NCBI RefSeq assembly: GCF_014654205.1 | Contig: NZ_BNAW01000004.1 | Location: forward strand, 62,001-126,000 | Direction: 5' to 3' | Source of the DNA: Amycolatopsis bullii | GTDB taxonomy: Bacteria; Actinomycetota; Actinomycetes; Mycobacteriales; Pseudonocardiaceae | DNA length: 64,000 nt | Shown: positions 40,193-48,717 of the stretch, piece by piece | Numbering within the stretch: the first letter of the stretch is position 1 | Layout of the letters: each line of letters starts with the position of its first letter | Program-made: the position numbers and the translations under genes | The notes under the pieces: model-generated | What the model was told of the DNA's origin: nothing | Database searches by the model: none | What the model saw: the letters and a program-made list of their open reading frames with translations, nothing else

Positions 40193-41158
40193 ATGTTCGC
40201 CGTGTACGCGCAGGAACCCAACGCCGACAGCCCGCTGGACTCGCTCGTCGTGGGCGAGCGTCCCGAACCCGAAGTGCCCGACGGCTGGGTCCGCGTGCAC
40301 GTCAAGGCGGCCAGCCTCAACATGCACGACCTCTGGACGCTGCGCGGCGTCGGGATCAAGCCGGAGCAGTTCCCGATGATCCTCGGCTGCGACGGCGCGG
40401 GCACCCTCGACGACGGCTCCGAGGTGGTCATCCACTCGGTGATCAACGCGCCGGGCTGGCAGGGCGACGACACCCTCGACCCGAAACGCACGCTGCTCAC
40501 CGAGAAGCACCAGGGCACCTTCGCCGACCAGGTCGTCGTGCCCGCCCGCAACGTCGTCCCGAAGCCCCCGGCGCTCAGCTTCGCCGAAGCCGCCACCATG
40601 GGCACGGCCTGGCTGACCGCCTACCGGATGCTCTTCGTGAAGTCCGGCCTGCGCCCGGGGCAGACGATGCTCGTGCAGGGCGCCTCCGGCGGCGTCTCGA
40701 CGGCGCTGGTCCAGCTCGGCCGCGCGGCCGGGTTCCGGGTCTGGGTCACCGGCCGGACCGAAGAGAAGCGCGCCCTCGCCACCGGCCTCGGCGCCCACCA
40801 GGCGTTCGAATCCGGCGCACGGCTGCCCGAGCGCGTCGACGCCGTGTTCGAGACCGTCGGCAAGGCGACCTGGTCACACTCGGTCAAATCGCTCAAACCG
40901 GGCGGGATCATCGTGGTCTCGGGCTCGACCAGCGGCCCGGACGCGCACGCGGAGCTGCAGCGCGTCTTCTTCCTCCAGCTGCGCGTCGCCGGCTCGACCA
41001 TGGGCACCCGCGACGAGCTCGCCGACCTGCTCTCCTACCTCGACCTCACCGGCGTCCGGCCGCAGATCGGCGCGAAACTTTCCTTTTCCGAGGCCCCCAA
41101 GGGCTTCCGGGCGATGCTCGAGGGAGACACCGCCGGCAAGATCGTCTTCACCCGCTAG
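40193..41158 (+). CDS. Zinc-binding dehydrogenase family oxidoreductase (quinone reductase-like)
   Basis: A 321-aa MDR-superfamily protein. The GroES-like half has VKAASLNMHDLWTLRGVG and MILGCDGAGTLDDGSEVV; the cofactor half has MLVQGASGGVSTALVQLGRAAGFRVWVTGRT at about 156-186. A TLDPKRTLLTEKHQGTFADQVVVPARNV stretch sits where zinc-type relatives bind metal, but the cysteines are absent. Substrate unknown. ATG 40193 is preferred to the in-frame TTG at 40184. Confidence 0.88.
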   Translation: MFAVYAQEPNADSPLDSLVVGERPEPEVPDGWVRVHVKAASLNMHDLWTLRGVGIKPEQFPMILGCDGAGTLDDGSEVVIHSVINAPGWQGDDTLDPKRTLLTEKHQGTFADQVVVPARNVVPKPPALSFAEAATMGTAWLTAYRMLFVKSGLRPGQTMLVQGASGGVSTALVQLGRAAGFRVWVTGRTEEKRALATGLGAHQAFESGARLPERVDAVFETVGKATWSHSVKSLKPGGIIVVSGSTSGPDAHAELQRVFFLQLRVAGSTMGTRDELADLLSYLDLTGVRPQIGAKLSFSEAPKGFRAMLEGDTAGKIVFTR

Positions 41159-41167
41159 ACCACCGCT

Positions 41168-41200
41168 GAGCTGGGCGGATCGGCTTGTTCCGCCCGGCTC
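41168..41200. terminator. Hairpin terminator after the oxidoreductase gene
   Basis: GAGCTGGGCGGA and TCCGCCCGGCTC pair over 12 bp with one G-U, around a 9-nt loop, nine bases past the stop. No U tract. Confidence 0.7.
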
Positions 41201-41295
41201 GGCATTCGGTGAATCTCCAACGTACTCAGTTCGAGATCTGGTTGTTAGCCCCGAAAACCGACCAAAACCCAATGGTCGCAAGGTAATCTTGGAGG

Positions 41296-42339
41296 ATGAC
41301 CGCGACGAAGCGGCCCACTCCGGCTGGACCGGACGGCCGGCCCAGCAGCGACCCGGACCCGATCCGGGTCTCCTTCCGGCGCTACGCCGGCGTCCGCACC
41401 CGGGTGCTCGAAGTCGGCGACCCCGAACCGGAGCAGCCGGCGCCGCGCCGCTCGCTGCGCCGCCGGGCGGCGACACCGCACGTCAAGCCGTCCGCACCGA
41501 GGCTGGTGCTCCTGCACGGCTACTGCGACAGCGCCGACACCTGGCGCCCCGCCCTGGAGCAGCTCGCGGCCGCCGGAATCCCGGCGGTCGCGGTCGATCT
41601 GCCGGGTTTCGGCGACGCGCAGCCGCTGCGGCCGGGCCCGATGCTGCCGCAGCTCGACGCGTTCACCACCGCCGTCGTCCGCGAACAGGCCGTCCTCGGC
41701 TCGGTGGTGCTGGCCGGGAACTCCCTCGGCGGCACCATGAGCCTGCGCGCGGCCCAGAACAGCCGCCTGCCGATCTCCGGCGTCGTGTCCATCGCCGCGC
41801 CGGGCTTCGTCGACTCGTGGCTGATCCGCGCGGTGGCGCGCTACCCGCTGCCGCTGCGGCTGTACTCGTCCCTGCCCGTCCCGGTGCCGGGGTTCCTGGT
41901 GCGCAAGGTCGCCGAGCAGCTCGTCCCGCGGCTGTTGTACGCCGACTCGAGCGTCGCCGACGCCGTGCAGGTGCAGCGCTTCACCGCGCTCTTCCCGGAC
42001 TACCGCGCCACCAAGAGCCGCCTGGAGCAGGCCCGGCAGCTCGTCGCGGAGCTCGCCGACGCCTACCGCCTCGATTCGGTCGAGGTCCCGCTGCTGGTCG
42101 TCGCGTGCGGCAAGGACAAGCTCGTCACCGCGGCGTCCGGGCGGCAGCTGCACACGCTGGTGCCCCACAGCCGGCTGCTCGTGCGCGAGGACTGGGGGCA
42201 CTGCCCGCAGCTCGACGACCCGGTGGAGGTCGCGGAGCTGCTCACCTACTTCGCGGCGAGCGCGGTCCGGACCACCCAGGCCAAGCGGGCCGCGGCGACG
42301 GCGTCGGAGGCCGTGAGCGAAGACACCGCGGCGGGCTGA
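41296..42339 (+). CDS. Alpha/beta hydrolase
   Basis: A 347-aa protein. A non-conserved, Pro/Arg-rich N-terminus of about 65 residues precedes the hydrolase core: LVLLHGYCDSADTWRP (oxyanion HG), AVDLPGFGDAQPL, the nucleophile elbow LAGNSLGGTMSLRA (Ser about 149), a late Asp region VACGKDKLVTAAS and catalytic His in REDWGHCPQLDDP. A C-terminal Ala-rich tail follows. There is no signal peptide. Substrate unknown; the fold fits lipid esters, epoxides or C-C bonds. Confidence 0.9.
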   Translation: MTATKRPTPAGPDGRPSSDPDPIRVSFRRYAGVRTRVLEVGDPEPEQPAPRRSLRRRAATPHVKPSAPRLVLLHGYCDSADTWRPALEQLAAAGIPAVAVDLPGFGDAQPLRPGPMLPQLDAFTTAVVREQAVLGSVVLAGNSLGGTMSLRAAQNSRLPISGVVSIAAPGFVDSWLIRAVARYPLPLRLYSSLPVPVPGFLVRKVAEQLVPRLLYADSSVADAVQVQRFTALFPDYRATKSRLEQARQLVAELADAYRLDSVEVPLLVVACGKDKLVTAASGRQLHTLVPHSRLLVREDWGHCPQLDDPVEVAELLTYFAASAVRTTQAKRAAATASEAVSEDTAAG

Positions 42340-42426
42340 GCGGCTCACACTGTCTTCACCTCGAGTTGGCGGTAGGTTCCCGCGAGGGCCCGTGATCCGG
42401 GCTCTCCACCGACCGTTCGGGAGACG

Positions 42427-43866
42427 ATGATGTCCGCTCCAGCAGGTGCCGGCTCCGGCATCTTCCGGCGCAAGCCGATCGACCAGATCCAGGACACGAC
42501 CGAAGGCGGCGGCCTGCAACGCACCCTCGGGCTGTGGCAGCTGACCGCCATCGGCATCGGCGGCATCATCGGCGCCGGGATCTTCGCCCTCGCCGGCAGC
42601 GTCGCGCACGGCGACGACGCGGCGGGCATCCCCGGCGTCGGGCCGGCCGTGCTCATCTCGTTCCTCATCGCCGGGGTCGCCAGCGCGGCCGCCGCGTTCT
42701 CCTACGCGGAGTTCGCCGGCCTCATCCCGAAGGCCGGCTCCGCCTACACCTACGGCTACGCGGTGCTCGGCGAGATCGTCGGCTGGTTCATCGGCTGGGA
42801 CCTGCTGCTGGAGTACACCGCGATCGTGGCGGTGGTGGCCATCGGCATCTCCGGCTACTTCAACTTCCTGCTCGGCCAGATCGGCCTCGACCTGCCCGCG
42901 TGGATGCTCGGCGCGCCCGGCACCGGGCCGGGCCACAAGGTCGACCTGTTCGCCGCGCTGCTGTGCCTGCTGATCGCGTTCCTGCTCAACCGCGGCATCC
43001 GCAGCGCCGCCCGGTTCGAGACGGCGATGGTCGGGATCAAGGTCCTGATCGTGCTGGTGGTCATCCTGGTCGGCTTCTTCTACGTCAAGACCGGCAACTA
43101 CACGCCGTTCGCGCCCGCGGGCTTCGGCGGCGCGGTGACCGGCGCGGCGACGGTGTTCTTCGCCGTCTTCGGCTACGACGCCATGAGCACCGCGGCGGAG
43201 GAGTCCAAGGACGCGCAGCGGCACATGCCGAAGGCGATCCTGTACTCGCTGGCCATCTCGATGGTGCTGTACGTGCTGGCCTGCCTGGTGCTGACCGGCA
43301 TGCAGAAGTACACCGAGATCGACCCGAAGAGCGGGTTCTCGACGGCGTTCAAGTCGGTCGGCCTCGACGGGCTGGCCACGGTGATCGCGATCGGCGCGAT
43401 CGTCGGCATCCTCACCGTGCTGTTCACGTTCCTGATGGGCGCCACCCGCGTCGGCTACTCGATGAGCCGCGACGGCCTGCTGCCGCCGTGGCTGGGCAAG
43501 ACGAACCCGACGCGGCAGGTGCCGAGCCGGATGACGTGGATCCTCGGGGGCGCGGCGGCGATCATCGCCGGGGTGCTGCCGATCGGCGAGGCCGCCGAGC
43601 TGACGAACATCGGCATCCTGCTCGCGTTCGTCGTCGTCTGCGTCGCGGTGATCGTGCTGCGCTACAAGCAGCCGGACCTGCCGCGGACGTTCAAGACGCC
43701 GGGCATGCCGGTGGTGCCCGCGATCGGCGTCGTGTTCTCGATCTGGCTGATCACGTTCCTGCAGCCGGCGACCTGGATCCGGTTCGCGGTCTGGTTCGCG
43801 CTCGGCCTGCTCGTCTACTTCCTCTACAGCCGGCGGCACTCGGTGCTGAACCGCACCAACGGCTAG
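42427..43866 (+). CDS. APC-superfamily amino acid permease (cationic amino acid transporter type)
   Basis: A 479-aa protein with about 12 helices. The first helix carries the broken substrate-site motif AIGIGGIIGAGIFALAGS (about 41-58), and helix 6 has VFFAVFGYDAMSTAAEESKDAQRHMPKAI, both typical of CAT/YhdG-like permeases. The N-terminal IFRRKPIDQI is also characteristic of this group. Substrate specificity cannot be read off. It ends in a CTAG shared with the convergent nitronate monooxygenase gene. Confidence 0.92.
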   Translation: MMSAPAGAGSGIFRRKPIDQIQDTTEGGGLQRTLGLWQLTAIGIGGIIGAGIFALAGSVAHGDDAAGIPGVGPAVLISFLIAGVASAAAAFSYAEFAGLIPKAGSAYTYGYAVLGEIVGWFIGWDLLLEYTAIVAVVAIGISGYFNFLLGQIGLDLPAWMLGAPGTGPGHKVDLFAALLCLLIAFLLNRGIRSAARFETAMVGIKVLIVLVVILVGFFYVKTGNYTPFAPAGFGGAVTGAATVFFAVFGYDAMSTAAEESKDAQRHMPKAILYSLAISMVLYVLACLVLTGMQKYTEIDPKSGFSTAFKSVGLDGLATVIAIGAIVGILTVLFTFLMGATRVGYSMSRDGLLPPWLGKTNPTRQVPSRMTWILGGAAAIIAGVLPIGEAAELTNIGILLAFVVVCVAVIVLRYKQPDLPRTFKTPGMPVVPAIGVVFSIWLITFLQPATWIRFAVWFALGLLVYFLYSRRHSVLNRTNG

Positions 43867-44912
43867 CGGATCCGGTCGAGGCGTGCGGCGGCTTCGCGCG
43901 CCTCGACCTTCAGCCGCTCGATGATCACGGCGGCCGAGGCGTCATACGCGAGCGGGTAGGTCTGGCCCGCCCACAGCGAGATCGCCTCGGGGTCGCCCGC
44001 CTTCGCCGACGCCTTGCGCACCGGGCCCGCCAGGTTGTTGAGCTGCGGGTACGCGGCCGGCGCACCCTCGGACAGGGCGTCCATGAACTTGTTGACCAGG
44101 CCCCGCGCCGGACGGCCGCTGAAGGCGCGGGTGAACGCCGTCTCGCGCTCGGCGAGGGCGAGCGCCTTGCGGTGCGCCTCGGACGTCCCGGCCTCGTCGG
44201 CGCGCAGGAAGACGGTGCCCAGCTGGGCGGCCACGGCTCCGGCGGCGAGCACGGCCGCGACGTCGGCCCCGTGCACCAGGCCCCCGGCGGCGATCAGCGG
44301 CAGGTCGACCCGGGCGGCGACCAGCCGCAGGAGCGCGAGGACACCGTATTCGGCGCCGCCGCCGGGCCGGCGCGGGTCGTCGGTGAACAGGCTCCGGTGC
44401 CCGCCCGCCTCGAAGCCCTGCAGGACGAGCGCGTCGGCGCCGAGGCCGGCGGCCCGGTGGGCGGCCTCGGGCGTGGTCACCGTGATGACGATCTTGCCGC
44501 CTGCTTCCTTGAGGCGCAGGACTTCCGACGGGGACGGCGGGCCGAAGGTGAACGACACCACGGGGACGCGCTTCTCGAGCACGACGTCCAGCTTCGCGGG
44601 ATAGGCGTCATCGTCCCACTTCGGTTCGCCGAGTTCGACGTCGTACTCGCGGGCGAACGCCTCCAGCCGGGTCTTGTGGTCCGAGACGTCGGCACCCGTG
44701 TCGGGCTGGGGGACGAAGAGGTTGACGCCGAACTCGCCTCCGGTCAGCTCCCGCGTGCGGTCGATCTGGGCCGCCAGCGCCGCGGGGGTGAGCATGCCGG
44801 CGCCGAGGAAGCCGTAGCCGCCGGCCTCGGTCACCGCGGCGACCAGCTCCGGAGTGGTGGGACCGCCCGCCATCGGCGCGGCGACGACCGGGAACGTCAG
44901 CTCGTCGAACAT
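43863..44912 (-). CDS. Nitronate monooxygenase (2-nitropropane dioxygenase-like flavoprotein)
   Basis: A 349-aa FMN-dependent TIM-barrel enzyme that oxidises alkyl nitronates. Marks: VVAAPMAGGPTTPELVAAVTEAGGYGFLGAGM at the start, LVLQGFEAGGHRS containing the catalytic His (about 181), IAAGGLVHGADVAAVLAAGAVAAQLGTVFLRADEAG for phosphate binding, and FSGRPARGLVNKF. It is downstream of an NTF2-like gene, 17 bp apart, in a short operon that appears to be controlled by the adjacent MarR protein through a 24-bp palindrome. Confidence 0.92.
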   Translation of the reverse strand: MFDELTFPVVAAPMAGGPTTPELVAAVTEAGGYGFLGAGMLTPAALAAQIDRTRELTGGEFGVNLFVPQPDTGADVSDHKTRLEAFAREYDVELGEPKWDDDAYPAKLDVVLEKRVPVVSFTFGPPSPSEVLRLKEAGGKIVITVTTPEAAHRAAGLGADALVLQGFEAGGHRSLFTDDPRRPGGGAEYGVLALLRLVAARVDLPLIAAGGLVHGADVAAVLAAGAVAAQLGTVFLRADEAGTSEAHRKALALAERETAFTRAFSGRPARGLVNKFMDALSEGAPAAYPQLNNLAGPVRKASAKAGDPEAISLWAGQTYPLAYDASAAVIIERLKVEAREAAARLDRIR

Positions 44913-44929
44913 GCCACCGAGCGTAGTAC

Positions 44930-45286
44930 TCAGGCGGGGAGCAGCATCGTGTAGAGCTTCTTGATCAGGCCGTCCTCGACGAGCGCGACGTCGATCCCCC
45001 GCACGACCGGCGGCCCGCCGTCCGGGCCGAGCGCCCAGGCGAGGTGCCCGAGGTCGTGGTTGACCAGGACCGGGCCCGCGGGCGTGAAGGCGAACCCCGG
45101 TGACTGGTCCAGCAGCCCCTTCGCCTTGGCGTTCAGGCTTTCGCGCCCGGTCACGGTGCCTTCGGGATCGGCGAACTCGACGTCCGGCGCGTACGTCTCG
45201 GCGATCGCCTTCGCCCGCCGCTCGTCGTCGCGCTCGTTGAACACCCTGAGCAAGTTGGCTTCCATCAGCTCGGCCACTGTCGCCAT
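44930..45286 (-). CDS. NTF2/SnoaL-like protein
   Basis: A 118-aa protein with an NTF2-type fold: VAELMEANLLRVFNERDDERRAKAIAETYAPDVEFADPEGTVTGRESLNAKAKGLLDQSPGF and a final VEDGLIKKLYTMLLPA. ATG 45286 has AGGAGGGTG six bases upstream; an upstream in-frame ATG would run into the operator palindrome. It precedes the nitronate monooxygenase gene and could act on the same compound class, but no catalytic residues are recognisable. Confidence 0.82.
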   Translation of the reverse strand: MATVAELMEANLLRVFNERDDERRAKAIAETYAPDVEFADPEGTVTGRESLNAKAKGLLDQSPGFAFTPAGPVLVNHDLGHLAWALGPDGGPPVVRGIDVALVEDGLIKKLYTMLLPA

Positions 45287-45312
45287 GCCGCACCCTCCTA
45301 GGTCCACGGCCA

Positions 45313-45336
45313 TATTACGTGACATGTCACGTAATA
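45313..45336. promoter_or_regulatory. 24-bp perfect palindrome, probable MarR operator
   Basis: TATTACGTGACA followed directly by its exact reverse complement. It lies between the MarR stop (two bases away) and the NTF2-like start, 27 bp upstream of that start. It is AT-rich against the background and ideally placed to repress the NTF2-nitronate monooxygenase promoter. Confidence 0.85.
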
Positions 45337-45337
45337 C

Positions 45338-45847
45338 TCAGGGGTGGTCGTCCGGGCGCGGCAGGGTGCCGTGCTCGACCAGGGTGTCGTAGACCCGGTC
45401 GAGCAAGGTCGTCAGCTGCGCCAGCTCGGCGGGCTCGAGGGCGTCGAGGAAGGCCCGCCGCACGAACCCGACGTGGTCCGGCGCGGCTTGCCGCAACGCC
45501 TCCCAGCCGGCTTCGGACAGCGCGACCGCGGTGGCCCGGCGGTCCTCGGCGGCCGTTCCGGTCTCGACCAGCCCGCGGTCGCGCATCCGCTTCAGGTGGT
45601 GCGAAAGCCGGCTGCGCTCCCAGCCGATCCGGATCGCGAGGTCGGTGACCCGCATCCGGCCACCGGCCGCACTGGTCAGCGCGACCAGTACGTGGTAGTC
45701 GGCGAGCGACAGCCCGCTGTCCGCGCGCAGCTGCCGGTTCAGCTCGTACTCCAGGCGGAGGTGCACCTTCATGTAGGCGTACCAGGCGGCCGTCTCGGCG
45801 CTCGACAGCAGCGCGAACGGCGACCCCGGTGCGAAGTCCCGCGTCAC
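45338..45847 (-). CDS. MarR-family transcriptional regulator
   Basis: A 169-aa winged-helix protein: dimerisation helices at 16-40, recognition region LSLADYHVLVALTSAAGGRMRVTDLAIRIGWERSRLSHHLKRMRDRGLV (about 46-93), then wing and DRRATAVALSEAGWEAL. C-terminal helices close the dimer. The GTG start (VTRDFAPG) is the only sensible one. The gene is immediately upstream of the palindrome and the NTF2/nitronate monooxygenase genes on the same strand, so it is probably their repressor, likely relieved by a small organic ligand. Confidence 0.92.
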   Translation of the reverse strand: MTRDFAPGSPFALLSSAETAAWYAYMKVHLRLEYELNRQLRADSGLSLADYHVLVALTSAAGGRMRVTDLAIRIGWERSRLSHHLKRMRDRGLVETGTAAEDRRATAVALSEAGWEALRQAAPDHVGFVRRAFLDALEPAELAQLTTLLDRVYDTLVEHGTLPRPDDHP

Positions 45848-45868
45848 CGCGCGAGCTTAACCACCCAG

Positions 45869-45884
45869 ACTGGTCTAGACCACG
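45869..45884. promoter_or_regulatory. DasR-responsive element (dre) upstream of the hexosaminidase
   Basis: ACTGGTCTAGACCACG matches the 16-bp dre consensus ACTGGTCTAGACCAGT at 14 positions and contains the perfect palindrome TGGTCTAGACCA. It is 72-87 bp before the GH20 start. DasR is the GntR-type repressor of chitin and GlcNAc use, released by GlcN-6-phosphate. Confidence 0.85.
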
Positions 45885-45955
45885 GGCGCCGGAAATGCGA
45901 CGATCCCGGCAGGCGCGACGGCGAGGTCGCGCCCTTCCCGCCAGGAGGTCCCCCG

Positions 45956-47728
45956 GTGAAGCCTTCCTTCGCGCGGCGGCTCGGCCGCGCGCTCGCCGTG
46001 CTGGCCCTGATCGGCGCCAGTACGGCAGCCACCCACCTGACGCCGGCCGCCGCGGCCACGCCGGCGCTGCAGTCGATCGTGCCGGTGCCGGTCTCGGTGA
46101 CCCCGGCGGCCGGCGTGGCGTTCCCGCTGGTCGCCACCACGAAGATCGTCACCGAAGCGGGTTCGGCACCCGCGCGGCAGGTGGGTGACTACCTGGCCGG
46201 CGTGCTGCGGCCCTCGACCGGCTTCGCGCTGCCGGTGTCCGACGCGCCGGCGTCCGTGCCAGCCGACAGCATCGCGCTGCTGCTCGGCGGCGCACCCGCG
46301 ACCGTCGGCGAGCAGGGGTACCAGCTGGTGTCGACGGCGTCGTCGGTCACCGTGCGGGCCACCACCGCGGACGGGCTGTTCGCCGGGGTCCAGACGTTGC
46401 GGCAGCTGCTGCCGGGCCGGGTCGAAAGCGCCTCGGCGCAGCCCGGGCCGTGGAGCATCCCGGGCGCGACGATCCTCGACTACCCGCGCTTCGCCTACCG
46501 CGGCGCGATGCTCGACGTCGCGCGGCACTTCCACCCGGTGTCGACGGTCAAGCGGTACCTCGACCAGCTGGCCCAGTACAAGATCAACCATCTCCACCTG
46601 CACCTGGCGGACGACCAGGGCTGGCGCATCCAGATCGACAGCTGGCCCCGCCTGACGACCTACGGCGGCAGCACGCAGGTCGGCGGCGGCACGGGCGGCT
46701 ACTACACGAAGGCGCAGTACACGGACATCGTGAACTACGCGGCTTCCCGCCACATCACGATCATCCCGGAGATCGACATGCCGGGGCACGTGAACGCGGC
46801 CCTGGCGTCGTACGCGGAGCTGAACTGCAACGGGGTGGCGCCCGCCCTGCGCACGGACACGGCGGTCGGCTACAGCTCGCTGTGCATCTCGAAGGACATC
46901 ACGTACACGTTCGTCGCCGACGTCCTGCGAGAACTGGCGGCCCTGACCCCGGGCCCGTACCTCCACATCGGCGGCGACGAAGCTTCGGCGACTTCGCAGG
47001 CGGACTACCTGACGTTCATGAACAAGGTGCTGCCCCTGGTCGCGGCGACGGGCAAGTCGGTGATCGGCTGGCACGACATCGCCAAGGCCACCTTGCCGGC
47101 TTCGGCGTCGCCGCAGTTCTGGGGCACTTCGACGTCGGACACGGGGGTGTCGACGGCGGTTTCCCGCGGCAGCAAGGTGATCCTCTCGCCGGCGAACAAG
47201 GCGTACCTGGACATGAAGTACAACAGCTCGACGCCCATCGGGTTGTCGTGGGCGGGATACATCGAGGTCCAGGACGCGTACAACTGGAACCCGGGAGCGT
47301 ACCTCTCAGGCGTGGGCGAGGCAGCGGTCCGCGGCGTGGAGTCTCCACTGTGGACGGAAACGGTGGTGACCCCGTCGGACATCGACTACCTGGCCTTCCC
47401 GCGCTTGGGCGCGTACGCGGAGCTGGGCTGGTCCCCGTGGTCGGCGCACGACTGGACGGCCTTCCGGACGCGGCTGGGCGCCCAGGCCCCGCGCTGGGTG
47501 GCGCAGGGCATCAACTTCTACCGGTCTTCGCAGGTGGCATGGGACACGGGCGGGACGACGAACCCGGGCACGTGCACGGACCCGGCGTGGAGCGCCACGC
47601 AGGTGTACACGGGCGGCAACGTGGTGTCCCACAACGGCCACAAGTGGACGGCGAAGTGGTGGACGCAGGGTGAGGAGCCGGGAACGACGGGCCAGTGGGG
47701 CGTGTGGACCGACAACGGCACCTGCTGA
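45956..47728 (+). CDS. Secreted GH20 beta-N-acetylhexosaminidase with chitin-binding module
   Basis: A 590-aa protein. A signal peptide at 1-37 (RRLGRALAVLALIGASTAATHLTPAAAA) is followed by a GH20b domain at 40-165 and the GH20 catalytic barrel at 170-520, with the acid/base pair D341-E342 in LHIGGDEA and the HLHLHLADDQGWRI and EIDMPGHVNAAL strands. A carbohydrate-binding module of family 5/12 type spans about 540-590 (WSATQVYTGGNVVSHNGHKW). It would release GlcNAc from chitooligomers outside the cell. The GTG start has AGGAGG upstream. Control by DasR is likely from the dre site. Confidence 0.94.
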   Translation: MKPSFARRLGRALAVLALIGASTAATHLTPAAAATPALQSIVPVPVSVTPAAGVAFPLVATTKIVTEAGSAPARQVGDYLAGVLRPSTGFALPVSDAPASVPADSIALLLGGAPATVGEQGYQLVSTASSVTVRATTADGLFAGVQTLRQLLPGRVESASAQPGPWSIPGATILDYPRFAYRGAMLDVARHFHPVSTVKRYLDQLAQYKINHLHLHLADDQGWRIQIDSWPRLTTYGGSTQVGGGTGGYYTKAQYTDIVNYAASRHITIIPEIDMPGHVNAALASYAELNCNGVAPALRTDTAVGYSSLCISKDITYTFVADVLRELAALTPGPYLHIGGDEASATSQADYLTFMNKVLPLVAATGKSVIGWHDIAKATLPASASPQFWGTSTSDTGVSTAVSRGSKVILSPANKAYLDMKYNSSTPIGLSWAGYIEVQDAYNWNPGAYLSGVGEAAVRGVESPLWTETVVTPSDIDYLAFPRLGAYAELGWSPWSAHDWTAFRTRLGAQAPRWVAQGINFYRSSQVAWDTGGTTNPGTCTDPAWSATQVYTGGNVVSHNGHKWTAKWWTQGEEPGTTGQWGVWTDNGTC

Positions 47729-47736
47729 GCTGAACG

Positions 47737-47765
47737 GGCAGGCCCGCCCGTGCGGCGGGCCTGCC
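47737..47765 (+). terminator. Hairpin terminator of the hexosaminidase gene
   Basis: GGCAGGCCCGCC and GGCGGGCCTGCC form a perfect 12-bp stem with a CGTGC loop, eight bases past the stop. It ends 15 bases before the HIT gene start. Confidence 0.85.
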
Positions 47766-47780
47766 GGTTAGCCTGGAGCC

Positions 47781-48203
47781 ATGCCGGAAGCGTGCGTGAT
47801 CTGCGCCAAGCACCGGGGTGCCGGGCCGCTGGTGAGCCCCGTGGTGTGGGCCGGCGATCTGGTCGTCGTCACGCACCGGCCCGGCGACTTTCCCGGCTAC
47901 CTCTTCGTGGAGACCCGGCGGCACGTCGCGAACATCGACGGGCTCACCGAAGCCGAAGCCATGGCGGTCGCGCGGGCCGCCTGGGCAGGTGCCCGGGCGC
48001 TGCGGGCCGAACTGGATCCGGAGTCCGTGCACGCGGCCATCGCCGGGCGGGGCCTGGCCGGGGCGCACTTCCACCAGCACGTTTTCGTGCGGCACCGGGG
48101 CACTCCCGCCGAGTTCGGGTGGATGGACGTCGACTGGCCCGGCGCGCCTCGCGAGGACGTCGATCTCCTGTGCGGACGGTTGTCGCCGTATTTCGGCCGG
48201 TGA
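47781..48203 (+). CDS. HIT-family (histidine triad) nucleotide hydrolase
   Basis: A 140-aa protein with the HIT signature H96-F-H98-Q-H100-V-F. The N-terminal CVICAKH pair (Cys5 and Cys8) could bind zinc with later residues. The adjacent segments PGYLFVETRRHVANIDGLTEAEA are typical. HIT enzymes cleave nucleoside phosphoramidates or diadenosine polyphosphates. It likely stands alone; the next gene begins 41 bp on. Confidence 0.88.
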   Translation: MPEACVICAKHRGAGPLVSPVVWAGDLVVVTHRPGDFPGYLFVETRRHVANIDGLTEAEAMAVARAAWAGARALRAELDPESVHAAIAGRGLAGAHFHQHVFVRHRGTPAEFGWMDVDWPGAPREDVDLLCGRLSPYFGR

Positions 48204-48244
48204 ACATCGGACATCCAGGGCGTCAGGCGGGCTAGGTTGGGCCC

Positions 48245-48691
48245 ATGACCGCTGATCTGGAGCAGGTTCGCACGCTGTCGCTGCAGGAGCACGGCCTCGC
48301 CACCGTTGCCACGACGCGCGCCGACGGCACCGTGCACGCCTCCGTCGTCAACGCCGGTGTCTTCGACGATCCGGTGACCGGTGCCCCGGGTGTCGCGTAC
48401 GTCGCCGTCGGCAAGGCGCACAAGCTCGCCTTGCTGCGGCGGGCCGGGCACGCCACCGTGACCTTCCGGCGCGGCTGGAACTGGCTCTCCGTGACCGGTG
48501 CCGTGCACCTCGTCGGACCCGACGATCCCGACCCCGCCTTCGACCCCGCCGGCCTGCCGCAGCTGCTGCGTGACGTCTTCATCGCCGCCACCGGCACCCA
48601 CGACGACTGGGCCGAGTACGACCGCGTGATGGCCGAAGAGCGGCGGGTCGCGGTGTTCATCCGGGCAGACCGGATAATCGGCAATCCCTGA
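48245..48691 (+). CDS. F420-dependent PPOX-class oxidoreductase (TIGR03618-like)
   Basis: A 148-aa split beta-barrel flavin/deazaflavin-binding protein. LQEHGLATVATTRADGTVHASVVNAGVF and VAYVAVGKAHKLALLRRAGHATVTFRRGWNWLSVTGAVHLVG are the typical strands of small actinobacterial F420-binding reductases, as is the final RVAVFIRADRIIGNP. Substrate unknown. It starts at ATG with GCTAGGTTGGGC upstream. Confidence 0.85.
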   Translation: MTADLEQVRTLSLQEHGLATVATTRADGTVHASVVNAGVFDDPVTGAPGVAYVAVGKAHKLALLRRAGHATVTFRRGWNWLSVTGAVHLVGPDDPDPAFDPAGLPQLLRDVFIAATGTHDDWAEYDRVMAEERRVAVFIRADRIIGNP

Positions 48692-48717
48692 CCCCGCCGG
48701 CCCCAGGAGTCGTCCCG

